A program made the position numbers and the translations under genes. From an uncultured Bacteroidales bacterium (GTDB taxonomy: Bacteria > Bacteroidota > Bacteroidia > Bacteroidales > WCHB1-69), in contig OMYJ01000007.1 in assembly GCA_900315245.1 (NCBI GenBank), positions 1 to 64,000 of the forward strand: 64,000 nt of DNA, given 5' to 3'. This document shows positions 35,491 through 43,214 of this stretch, in pieces. Positions within the stretch are counted from its first letter, which is position 1; each line of letters begins with the position of its first letter. The notes below the pieces were generated by a model. It was not told the DNA's origin, did no database searches, and was given only the letters and a program-made list of their open reading frames with translations.

Positions 35491-35513
35491 CATCCTTTTT
35501 GAATATGACGTTT

Positions 35514-37040
35514 ATGGAAAATATGAAACCGAGAGTAAGATTTGCGCCGAGTCCCACGGGACCGCTCCACATCGGCGGCGTGCGTACCGCATTGTATAAC
35601 TACCTGTTTGCCAAGAAACACGGCGGCACTTTCCTGCTGCGTATTGAGGATACCGACCAGACCCGCTTCGTGCCGGGCGCGGAGGAGTACATCATCGAGG
35701 CCTTTCAGTGGCTCGGACTCAAGTTCGACGAGGGTGTCGGCATAGGCGGCGAATTCGGCCCGTATAAACAATCGGAGCGCAAGCCTATGTACAAGCCATA
35801 CGCTGAGCAACTTGTGCGTGATGGTTGGGCTTATTACGCCTTTGACACGCCTGAGGCTTTGGATGCGAAGCGCAAAGAAGCAGAAAGTCAGAAGAAGACC
35901 TTCCAATATGATGCTTCCACGCGTATGTCGATGGTCAACTCGCTGACGCTGAGCGCTGAAGAGACGAAAGCACGAATAGAGTCGGGTGCACCTTACGTGG
36001 TCCGTTTCAAATATCCCGAAAACACCGACATCCACGTCCATGACTTGATTCGCGGCGAGGTGGTGATTAATTCTAACCTGCTGGATGATAAGGTGTTGTA
36101 TAAGTCCGATGGAATGCCGACCTACCATTTGGCCAACATTGTGGATGACCACACGATGCAGATCACTCACGTGATCCGCGGTGAGGAGTGGTTGCCGTCG
36201 GCACCGCTGCACGTGATGTTGTACAAGGCGTTTGGCTGGGAGGCTCCGCAGTTCGCACACCTGCCGCTGTTGCTCAAACCCGATGGCAATGGCAAGCTCA
36301 GCAAGCGCGACGGCGACCGTCTCGGATTCCCGGTTTTCCCGCTGGAGTGGCACGATCCCAAGAGCGGCGATGTTTCCTCGGGTTATCGCGAAAGCGGCTA
36401 TCTGCCTGAAGCGGTGGTGAATATGTTGGCGTTGTTAGGATGGAATCCAGGCATTGAGCAGGAAATCTTCACCCTTGACGAGATGGTGGAGCTTTTCTCG
36501 TTGGAGAAAATCAGCAAATCCGGCGCGAAATTCTCTCTTGACAAGGCCAAATGGTTCAACCACGAATACATCCAGATGAAATCCGCGCAGGAACTGGCAC
36601 CTTATTTTGCCAAGATCCTGGACGAAAAGGGCATTACCTATACCGAAGAGTATCTTTTGAAGGTCATTGACTTGATCAAGGATCGTCTCAACTTCATTCC
36701 CGATTTCTGGGAGCAGGCCGGCTACTTCTTCGTAGCCCCGACGGAGTACAGCGCGCAGGATCTGAAGAAGCGTTGGAAAGAGGGCACTGGCGAGAAATTG
36801 CGCGTCATTCTCCAACTGTTAGAACAGGACGAGGTCTTCGACATGCAGGCCGCCCACGACCGCGTGATGGAGCACATCAAAGCCAACGAATGGAACATGG
36901 GAGCTGTGCTCAACAGTCTGAGAATCGGTCTTGTAGGAGCCGCTCGAGGCCCCGAACTCTTTACTATGATCAGCGTTCTTGGCGTGGAAGAGACCCGCAA
37001 GCGCACTGAGACGGCGATTGCCGCGGTGGAGGGACGTTAG
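35514..37040 (+). CDS. gltX: Glutamate--tRNA ligase
   Basis: About 508 residues from ATG 35514 ([10 protein letters not shown]); ATG 35505 and 35523 are alternatives. Class I synthetase that charges tRNA-Glu. HIGH-type motif [12 protein letters not shown] near the N-terminus; KMSKS-type motif is [30 protein letters not shown] is also diagnostic. The C-terminal anticodon-binding region ends AIAAVEGR. The stop TAG opens an ACTTAAG direct repeat. Confidence 0.97.
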   Translation: MENMKPRVRFAPSPTGPLHIGGVRTALYNYLFAKKHGGTFLLRIEDTDQTRFVPGAEEYIIEAFQWLGLKFDEGVGIGGEFGPYKQSERKPMYKPYAEQLVRDGWAYYAFDTPEALDAKRKEAESQKKTFQYDASTRMSMVNSLTLSAEETKARIESGAPYVVRFKYPENTDIHVHDLIRGEVVINSNLLDDKVLYKSDGMPTYHLANIVDDHTMQITHVIRGEEWLPSAPLHVMLYKAFGWEAPQFAHLPLLLKPDGNGKLSKRDGDRLGFPVFPLEWHDPKSGDVSSGYRESGYLPEAVVNMLALLGWNPGIEQEIFTLDEMVELFSLEKISKSGAKFSLDKAKWFNHEYIQMKSAQELAPYFAKILDEKGITYTEEYLLKVIDLIKDRLNFIPDFWEQAGYFFVAPTEYSAQDLKKRWKEGTGEKLRVILQLLEQDEVFDMQAAHDRVMEHIKANEWNMGAVLNSLRIGLVGAARGPELFTMISVLGVEETRKRTETAIAAVEGR

Positions 37041-37069
37041 ACTTAAGACTTAAGACGTTGCGAATAAAA

Positions 37070-37115
37070 GAAAAGACGTGAGGTTTATCATCTTAAATCT
37101 CACGTCTTTTCTTTT
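37070..37115. terminator. Bidirectional terminator between gltX and sdaA
   Basis: Twelve-bp stem AAAAGACGTGAG (37071-37082) / CTCACGTCTTTT (37099-37110), T-rich on both strands. It serves both convergent genes. Confidence 0.8.
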
Positions 37116-37191
37116 TCATCTCCTCCTCATATTCTCTTATCCTCCTCTCCTCTTATCCTCTTATCCTCTTATCCTCATATCTCGCACGTCA

Positions 37192-38376
37192 TCAATCAAT
37201 TGCCAGTCCTCCCATCGCCGTTTCCTTATACAAACTCGGCAGGTCTTTGCCCGTCAGGTTCATCGTTTTCACCACCTTGTCGAAGCTGATGAGGTGCTTG
37301 CCGTCGGACATCATGGCGAAGAGGTTGGCGTCGAGGGCGCGGAGGGCGGCGAAGGCGTTGCGCTCGATGCAGGGGATCTGCACGAGACCGCAGATGGGGT
37401 CGCAGGTAAGCCCGAGGTGGTGCTCCAAGCCCATCTCGGCGGCGTACTCGATCTGTTGTGGTGAGCCGCCGAAGAGCTGGTTGGCGGCGGCAGCGGCCAT
37501 GGCGCACGCGGAGCCGATCTCGCCTTGGCAGCCCACTTCTGCTCCGGACAGGGAGGCGTTTGTGCGGATGATGTTACCGAAAAGTCCGGCCGTGGCCATC
37601 GCCTTCAGGATGAATTTGTCGCTGTAGTCATGGTTGTGCTTGAGGTGGTAGAGCACCGCCGGCAGCACGCCCGACGATCCGCAGGTGGGCGCGGTGACGA
37701 TCTTGCCGCCCGAGGCGTTCTCCTCCGCCGTGGCCAAGGCGTAGGCCGACACGAGACAGCGGCCTTGCAGCGATGCCTTGTAGCTGCGCGCCTTCACGTA
37801 ATACTGCGTGGCCTTCCGCTTGACGTACAGTCCGCCAGGCAGCACCCCGTCGTTCTGCAACCCTTTCTCGATGGTTGACTGCATCACCTTCCAACGCTCC
37901 TCCAAGAAGTCCCAAAGGTCGGCATCCTCGTGTTTTTCCACATATTCCCAGAAGTTCATGCCGTATTTCTCCACCAATTTCACGATTTCCGACATACTGT
38001 TCTCCTCATAGCGCTCTTCGTGGTCAATCACGGAGTGCTCATCCGCAATCTCCCCGCCGCCGATGCTGTAAATTTTCCACTGGTCTGTCACCTCCTCGCC
38101 TTTGAGCGATTCAAAGAGCATGGCGTTGGTGTGGAACTCGTGCTGGATTTCGGGTTTCCAGACGATTTCGGTGGGTTTCGGCGAAAGGGCGTTGATGATG
38201 GTCTTGTCGGTGAAGTGGCCCTTGCCGGTGGCCGCCAGACTTCCGTAGAGGGTCACGCGGTAGCCGTTGGCGTCGGGAGTTCTCTCTTTGAAGATCTCGG
38301 CCGCGCGGTGCGGTCCCATGGTGTGGCTGCTGGACGGTCCGTAGCCGATTTTGAAGATTTTCTTGATGGATTCCAT
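37192..38376 (-). CDS. sdaA: L-serine ammonia-lyase, iron-sulfur dependent, single chain
   Basis: 394 residues. Deaminates serine to pyruvate. The N-terminal beta domain starts with KIGYGPSSSHTMGPHRAAE. The catalytic domain has the cluster-binding cysteines in APTCGSSGVLPA, GAEVGCQGEIGSACAMAAA and LTCDPICGLVQIPCIERN. Single-chain (alpha and beta fused) form. With kamADE and tdh it supports amino-acid fermentation. Confidence 0.96.
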   Translation of the reverse strand: MESIKKIFKIGYGPSSSHTMGPHRAAEIFKERTPDANGYRVTLYGSLAATGKGHFTDKTIINALSPKPTEIVWKPEIQHEFHTNAMLFESLKGEEVTDQWKIYSIGGGEIADEHSVIDHEERYEENSMSEIVKLVEKYGMNFWEYVEKHEDADLWDFLEERWKVMQSTIEKGLQNDGVLPGGLYVKRKATQYYVKARSYKASLQGRCLVSAYALATAEENASGGKIVTAPTCGSSGVLPAVLYHLKHNHDYSDKFILKAMATAGLFGNIIRTNASLSGAEVGCQGEIGSACAMAAAAANQLFGGSPQQIEYAAEMGLEHHLGLTCDPICGLVQIPCIERNAFAALRALDANLFAMMSDGKHLISFDKVVKTMNLTGKDLPSLYKETAMGGLAID

Positions 38377-38399
38377 CTTTTTAGTTTAAGGTTTAAGGG

Positions 38400-38502
38400 T
38401 TAAAAAGGAAACAGATAATAGGTAAAAGTGAATAGTGATTAGTGAATAGTGATTAGTGATTAGAATAAGGACATAGTCTCAGTAATAGCCAACAGCTAAT
38501 TG
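38400..38502. repeat. Word array, AGTGATTAGTGAATAGTG type
   Basis: AAAGTGAATAGTGATTAGTG, AATAGTGATTAGTGATTAG, then AATAGCCAACAGCTAATTGC. The last word contains the stop TAG of the YARHG gene (minus). Confidence 0.8.
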
Positions 38503-39692
38503 CTCCAAAATTCCACCCATTTCCTCTCTTTTTCGCTGAACCCTTCCATTTCGCCTTTGTATTTCGGGTTCGGGAGGTACCATTCAGTGGATTCGAAATA
38601 ATCTCGTAATGCTTTGTCTTTGAAGATGTAACCTCGGTAGGCGAAGGGCAGGTTCTTCAGGATGCGGCGCTGCTCGGGGGTGAATACGGTGTAATAGGGA
38701 TCCTCCTTTTTACGCTCATCGGAAAGTGAAACAGGAATGTATTGCTTTTTAAATATGGCAATAATGTTTTCTGCGTCATAATCTTCTTCGTTGCCCCAGC
38801 TCCAGTACGAGATTGCCCAGTCTCGCCGTTGGCTGATGCGCAGTTCGCCCTCGGGGTGGAAATTAGCCTTGCGGAAGATGAGTCCGCCTTCCTGTATATG
38901 GAAGACAGGGGTCTCTTTCCCATTTGTGATACCCCAAGTCGTGTCGATTGAAACTCTTCCTTTTCCGAGAATGCTCCATTCATCGGCGGATTTGAAAAAT
39001 TCGGGGAAGATATGAAACGATTCGTGTGGACCAATATTGATGTTCAACTGGAAGTTGTCGATCTGGTGGTTGGCCCAGCGGTTGGCCGCTGTCAGCACGT
39101 ATGGGAAATAGAACTCCTCCTCCACGGAACTTGACAGGTCGAAGTCGTAGGTGTGCTGGATGATGTTCAGTCCGGGACGGAATTTTGTCTTGAAATAATA
39201 GACGTAATCTACGGGCATGCTTCCCGGATAATCCCAAGCGGCTATCGTGTCTTCGATTTGTTTTCGCGTCCAACTTTGGATGCGTCCGTTGATATAATAC
39301 TGTGATGGCACATAGTTTCCGTTGTCATCATAATGGCCGTTTCCCACATGTGCTATATCAAAAGAGAGCGATTCTCCGTTCATGACAACCTTGAAATTCC
39401 GGATGTGCGGGTGTTTCGGGTAAAACTCCATAGGATCGGGACCGTTGTAGGGCGACTCAGCCTCGAACCCGACCAGCAGTTCCTTCTCGCCCACGGGGTT
39501 GAAGAACTCATAATAGACGGTCACCTCGATATGGTCGCCCACCCGGTTGAGGGTCAACACCTCCTTCTTCACGCTGATGTCGGTCTCCGTGATTGGAATC
39601 AGCTGGTTGCCGGAAGCGTAGAAGACACCATCGTTGGCGGTGGCGAAAAATGCTGAGAGACAGTAGAATATGACAATAATAAGTTTTTTCAT
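38496..39692 (-). CDS. Secreted YARHG-domain protein
   Basis: 398 residues. Signal peptide MKKLIIVIFYCLSAFFATA. The first 270 residues are strand-rich with VTVYYEFFNPVGEKELLVGFE, as in DUF4424-like exported domains. The C-terminal YARHG domain is recognisable from LKNLPFAYRGYIFKDKALRDYF (in parts) and the WYLPNP that follows. Function unknown. It is divergent from blaI, but no clear -7 box is seen on its side. Confidence 0.8.
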   Translation of the reverse strand: MKKLIIVIFYCLSAFFATANDGVFYASGNQLIPITETDISVKKEVLTLNRVGDHIEVTVYYEFFNPVGEKELLVGFEAESPYNGPDPMEFYPKHPHIRNFKVVMNGESLSFDIAHVGNGHYDDNGNYVPSQYYINGRIQSWTRKQIEDTIAAWDYPGSMPVDYVYYFKTKFRPGLNIIQHTYDFDLSSSVEEEFYFPYVLTAANRWANHQIDNFQLNINIGPHESFHIFPEFFKSADEWSILGKGRVSIDTTWGITNGKETPVFHIQEGGLIFRKANFHPEGELRISQRRDWAISYWSWGNEEDYDAENIIAIFKKQYIPVSLSDERKKEDPYYTVFTPEQRRILKNLPFAYRGYIFKDKALRDYFESTEWYLPNPKYKGEMEGFSEKERKWVEFWSN

Positions 39693-39752
39693 AGCGGATT
39701 TGGTTTACAGGTGCGAAATTACGAAAAATATTTTTTTCTCAACGAATGCAAT

Positions 39753-39806
39753 ATACAACTAATTTTTTCGTTGTATGATTAAAAAATAAATTATATCTTT
39801 GCCGCG
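39753..39806 (+). promoter_or_regulatory. blaI-blaR1 promoter with BlaI-type operator
   Basis: Dyad ATACAAC-N10-GTTGTAT (39753-39776), then -7 box TATCTTTG (39794-39801). Bases 39758-39806 match 43135-43183 at 42 of 49 positions, so the TonB-receptor promoter has the same control element. The half-site is ATACAACTAA. Confidence 0.7.
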
Positions 39807-39813
39807 CCGATTT

Positions 39814-39895
39814 CAATGTAGAATGATGAATGTAGAATGAAGAATATAAATTGTTAGAACACAGATCACTGATCACCAATCACTGATCACTAAAT
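39814..39895. repeat. Word array inside the blaI 5' leader
   Basis: AATGTAGAATGATGAATGTAG and AATGAAGAAT words, then CAGATCACTGATCACCAATC and ACTGATCACTAA. The array lies between the promoter and ATG 39905, so it is transcribed. Confidence 0.8.
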
Positions 39896-39904
39896 AATAT
39901 TACA

Positions 39905-40297
39905 ATGAAAGAATTAACCAAAGCAGAAGAACAGGTGATGCAGGTGCTGTGGCAGATCAAACAGGGATTCGCCGCCGACATCATCGCCAATTTTCCGGAA
40001 CCGAAGCCGGCTTACAACACCATGCTGACCGTGGTGCGCATTCTCGAAAAGAAGGGGTTCGTGTCGCACGAGACCTTTGGGAAGTCGAACCGCTACTACC
40101 CGTTGGTGAGCAAGGAACAGTACTCGGAGTCGTTCATGCAGCAGTTCGTGCGCAACTACTTCGACAACTCCTTCAAGTCGATGGTCTCCTTTTTTGCTAA
40201 CAACCAGGATATTACGTTGGAAGAGCTGGACGACATCCGTCGCATGATCGATGCCGTTCCGCAAGATGATTCACCCGCAAAAACCGAACAGTTATGA
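39905..40297 (+). CDS. BlaI/MecI/CopY family repressor
   Basis: 130 residues. Winged-helix repressor: LTKAEEQVMQVLWQIKQGFAADII and the recognition segment AYNTMLTVVRILEKKGFVSHE. It is probably inactivated by proteolysis triggered by the adjacent BlaR1-like peptidase. The gene overlaps the peptidase start by 4 bases. The matching operator at 39753 and at 43135 suggests it represses both its own operon and the TonB-receptor gene. Confidence 0.93.
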   Translation: MKELTKAEEQVMQVLWQIKQGFAADIIANFPEPKPAYNTMLTVVRILEKKGFVSHETFGKSNRYYPLVSKEQYSESFMQQFVRNYFDNSFKSMVSFFANNQDITLEELDDIRRMIDAVPQDDSPAKTEQL

Positions 40298-41874
40298 AAA
40301 CGATCCTTTTTTCCGCCATCGCCATGGCACTGTTTTTCGGTTTCTATTGGCTGACATTGCGCCGGAGTAACTTGTTCCGCTTGCGCCGGTTCTACCTTGT
40401 GGGCACATTGGCACTTTCGTTGGTGCTGCCGTTTGTCTCTCTTGAGATGCCGAGTCGTGTGACCGCTGTAGCGCAACCTTATACGCAACATTTTGGGATG
40501 ACGCAGGAACCAGCTGTTGTTCAAGTAGATGTGGCTGGGGAAACAAAAACTGAGGCTGTTGAATCAACGGCAGATATGACAAATATGACAACTGAGACAA
40601 GGGGAACGACAGAAACTGCCAAAACATTTTCTTTTAAGGATATAATATGGTATGGATACGTCCTCGGTTGCGGGATGGCTTTTATCCTACTGGTTGTCAA
40701 GCTTTTTAAGACTTTTAGGTACTATCGGCGCAGTGAGTTGTCGGATGAGCTTTCGACGGGCGACATGTGCGTGCGGGTGTTGGGCGAGCCTGACGGCAAC
40801 CTTCCGTTCTCGTTCCTGCGCTCGGTCTTCGTGAATCCGGAAGTGTTCACGGAGAGCGAGTTGCAGCAGGTGCTGCGTCACGAGCGGACGCACATCCGCC
40901 AGCGTCACACGTGGGATCTGCTCTTCACGGAAGCGGTGCGGGTGTTGCAATGGTTCAACCCCTTCATTTACTTGTATGCTAAGGAGTTGAGCAGCGTTCA
41001 CGAGTATCTTGCAGACGAGCAGGTGTTAGCGCATGGTGTCTCCAAACGCGACTACCTTGAACTGCTGTACAAGCAGTTGTGCGTGGGCAAGTTCGTGCCC
41101 GTAGGCAACAGCTTCCGTCACCTGCTGACCAAGAAGCGGATTCTGATGATGAGCCAGCCGGTAAAACGCAGAGTGTCAGCGTGGTGGATGCTCGCGCTCG
41201 TCCCCATCATCGTCGGACTCTTGTTGGTGAACTGTCATCCGAAAACGGAGGAGGCGGCCGATGAGTTGTTAGGGGAGGAAGTGACTATCGATGAGCCAGT
41301 TTGCGAGAATCCGGACGTGATGCCGGAGTTTCCGGGTGGTATTCAACAATATATGGACAATCTTTTCGATAGCATGCAATTTCCGGAGATTGCCAAACAG
41401 CATCGTTTCACTGGCATGTATCTGGTACGTTTCATTGTGGAGAAAAACGGTAAGGTTTATATCACGAATATTGATACAACTTGGAGGAGAACATTGGATG
41501 CGGAAGGTGACGGGAAACAAATAGTGCAGATTGAAGGTGAAAGAGCCGAGAAAGGGAAAGAGAGAATTGTGGTTAACCGTGTTGACTATCAGGGTTTTGT
41601 TTCGAAGATAGACTCAGCTAACCATGCTGAGATTGACAGGGCATTCCGCAATGCACCGGCTTGCAAACCCGCCTTGAAAGATGGTCGCCCCGTGCGCTGC
41701 GAACTCCGTCTGCCGTTCTTCTTTGTTTTCGAGATGTTTCGTCCTCTTGGAGAAAGCAGAACGCCAGAGGATATGATCCCTCATATCGCACACTACACTA
41801 TTGATACCATCCCCGCTAAAGAACTTGTTGTGGATATCACATCTGATAGAATTGCAATAGAGAACAAGAAGTGA
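40294..41874 (+). CDS. BlaR1-like M56 metallopeptidase with C-terminal TonB domain
   Basis: 526 residues. Several N-terminal membrane helices, then the M56 peptidase with zinc motif His196-Glu-x-x-His200 (LRHERTHIRQRH) and the ENSP-like SVHEYLADEQVL. After another membrane helix (MLALVPIIVGLLLVN), a periplasmic TonB-C-like domain begins at MPEFPGGIQQYMDNLF and continues with FIVEKNGKVYITNI. Proposed role: senses an envelope signal and cleaves BlaI; the TonB domain may contact outer-membrane receptors. No beta-lactamase gene is near. Confidence 0.92.
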   Translation: MKTILFSAIAMALFFGFYWLTLRRSNLFRLRRFYLVGTLALSLVLPFVSLEMPSRVTAVAQPYTQHFGMTQEPAVVQVDVAGETKTEAVESTADMTNMTTETRGTTETAKTFSFKDIIWYGYVLGCGMAFILLVVKLFKTFRYYRRSELSDELSTGDMCVRVLGEPDGNLPFSFLRSVFVNPEVFTESELQQVLRHERTHIRQRHTWDLLFTEAVRVLQWFNPFIYLYAKELSSVHEYLADEQVLAHGVSKRDYLELLYKQLCVGKFVPVGNSFRHLLTKKRILMMSQPVKRRVSAWWMLALVPIIVGLLLVNCHPKTEEAADELLGEEVTIDEPVCENPDVMPEFPGGIQQYMDNLFDSMQFPEIAKQHRFTGMYLVRFIVEKNGKVYITNIDTTWRRTLDAEGDGKQIVQIEGERAEKGKERIVVNRVDYQGFVSKIDSANHAEIDRAFRNAPACKPALKDGRPVRCELRLPFFFVFEMFRPLGESRTPEDMIPHIAHYTIDTIPAKELVVDITSDRIAIENKK

Positions 41875-42105
41875 TTTTCAAAAATAGTTTGTGCTCATGA
41901 ATTGTCCAGTGCGCACCGAATCTTTCTGCCATGTGCAGGATGCAACCCATCTCAGTACTCCCACACGAAACGAACGAAGTGAGTATTACCAAAAGATGAA
42001 GAAGCACCTACCGTGGGCGAGGATCATGTTCAAAGCGGTTACGCTGAAGAATTCGGTGAACAAAACGGTGAAGAGCCGTTAGGATTGTCGGTTTTTCTGT
42101 CGATA

Positions 42106-42444
42106 TTAAAGGATTGTGGCCACCTTGTTCAAAAGGGGTGGTTCGCGTCGGGTGCGCTGCTGCTCTTCCACTTCGCGCTGGGCAATGACAAGGCAGTCGT
42201 GCTCGTAGCCGTATTGCAGGCGCATCCAGAAATCGTAAGGAATGCCCAACTCCTTTTCCAGTGCCATCGCCACTGCGGTGGTGAAACTGCGCTTGCCCTT
42301 GATAAGCTCGTTCAGATGGCTGGGCTGGATGCCTATTGCTTTGGCCAGCTCTTTTTGTTTGATGCCGCGCTCTTTCAACTCCTCGGCAAGTGTTTCTCCG
42401 GGATGCACCGCTCGGAAAGCTGTGATTCTGTTATCGTTGTCCAT
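42106..42444 (-). CDS. higA: HigA-type antitoxin
   Basis: 112 residues from ATG 42444 (MDNDNRITAFRAVHPGETLAE); the frame extends five codons further. XRE antitoxin with the family start HPGETLAEELKERGIKQKELA and the helix-turn-helix AKAIGIQPSHLNELIKGKR. It should bind and neutralise HigB and repress the operon. Its start overlaps the end of higB, which is broken by two stop codons, so this is an antitoxin without a functional toxin. Confidence 0.92.
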   Translation of the reverse strand: MDNDNRITAFRAVHPGETLAEELKERGIKQKELAKAIGIQPSHLNELIKGKRSFTTAVAMALEKELGIPYDFWMRLQYGYEHDCLVIAQREVEEQQRTRREPPLLNKVATIL

Positions 42445-42742
42445 AGTGTGATTCATCAAGTTCTATGACGGTTATTCTTATTCCATTTTCCAATTCCTGA
42501 AACAAAAGCCGTTATACTCTTCCATTCATCACTCTCACTGAGCTCAATCCAATTTTCCTGAGCTGCTCGTAATGTAGATAGCTCAACTGTTTCAAGTCGC
42601 TGCACTTGGCAACACCCTGCAAATCGTTAAACACACGGTCTAAAGCCCATAAGAATTTCTTGTCTCGGGTGTATTTTTGTACCTTTTGCTATTGAGTCGT
42701 TATAAGTTTTTCTAATTCAACATCTTCAAATGATACGTTCAT
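42431..42742 (-). pseudogene. higB: HigB toxin gene with two in-frame stop codons
   Basis: One frame of 104 codons from ATG 42742 reads MNVSFEDVELEKLITTQ, stop TAG (42691-42689), QKVQKYTRDKKFLWALDRVF and onward to VRVMNGRV, stop TAA (42514-42512), then RLLFQELENGIRITVIELDE and SHYGQR. Apart from the stops this is a full-length RelE/HigB-fold toxin; the TAA replaces a residue (Tyr in relatives) in the GRVYRLLF-like strand. The final TAA overlaps the higA ATG, the normal higBA arrangement. Confidence 0.85.
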
Positions 42743-42757
42743 TGTTTTGAGAGTTTG

Positions 42758-42765
42758 CAAAAATA
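42758..42765 (-). promoter_or_regulatory. -7 box of the higBA locus
   Basis: TATTTTTG on the minus strand, 16 bases upstream of the higB ATG. Confidence 0.65.
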
Positions 42766-42768
42766 ATA

Positions 42769-42792
42769 AAAATTCCCAATATTGGGAATTTT
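42769..42792. promoter_or_regulatory. Perfect palindromic operator of higBA
   Basis: 24-bp perfect palindrome with core AATTCCCAATATTGGGAATT, immediately upstream of the higBA -7 box. It is the expected place for HigA autoregulation. Confidence 0.75.
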
Positions 42793-43133
42793 CTTGTTTT
42801 CGTGTTTGAATTTTTCACGGCCAAAGATACGAAATCAAACTGTACAGAAATCGTCTGTTGTGATTTTGCCATAAGTTACCATTTGCGGTATCTTTATTGT
42901 AATTAGAGAGATAAAAATAGACAAAGTTATTATATGGGCTTAGATTGACTCTTTTCAAAAAAAACACATTTGGAGATTATTTCGGAGAAAATTTAAAAAA
43001 ATGGACACAGAATCGCATACACGCCGCCGGACACGCCAACAATGCGGGTCTGCACACTTGACGGTGTACGTTAGGGATTGAAGCGTCGTCTCCTACGCGC
43101 CGGAACGCCCAGATAAATAATAAAACAACCATA
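42793..43133. other. Intergenic region upstream of the TonB-receptor gene
   Basis: No gene is supported. An AT-rich part has an isolated TATCTTTG on the minus strand (42839-42832). A GC-rich block at 43001-43110, with CACGCCGCCGGACACGCC and CGTTAGGGATTGAAGCG, differs in composition from its surroundings and may be a small mobile or RNA element. Confidence 0.5.
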
Positions 43134-43183
43134 AACTAATTATTTAGTTGTATAATTAAAAAATTAGTTGTATCTTTGCCGCG
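43134..43183 (+). promoter_or_regulatory. TonB-receptor promoter with BlaI-type operators
   Basis: Two TTAGTTGTAT half-sites (43144-43153 and 43164-43173) and the dyad AACTAA-N4-TTAGTT (43134-43149); -7 box TATCTTTG at 43171-43178 overlaps the second half-site. It is 86% identical to the blaI promoter block at 39758-39806. Confidence 0.7.
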
Positions 43184-43214
43184 TAATTGATTATGAACTT
43201 AAAACCAAAGGATT

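Noticed and set aside
39905..41874. Beta-lactam resistance operon
   Set aside because: BlaI and BlaR1 homologues are present, but no beta-lactamase or PBP gene is adjacent, and the peptidase has a TonB domain instead of a penicillin-binding sensor.
41891..42082. 63-residue plus-strand frame after the BlaR1-like gene
   Set aside because: No recognisable features or promoter. The region may be decayed sequence, but I cannot support a gene.
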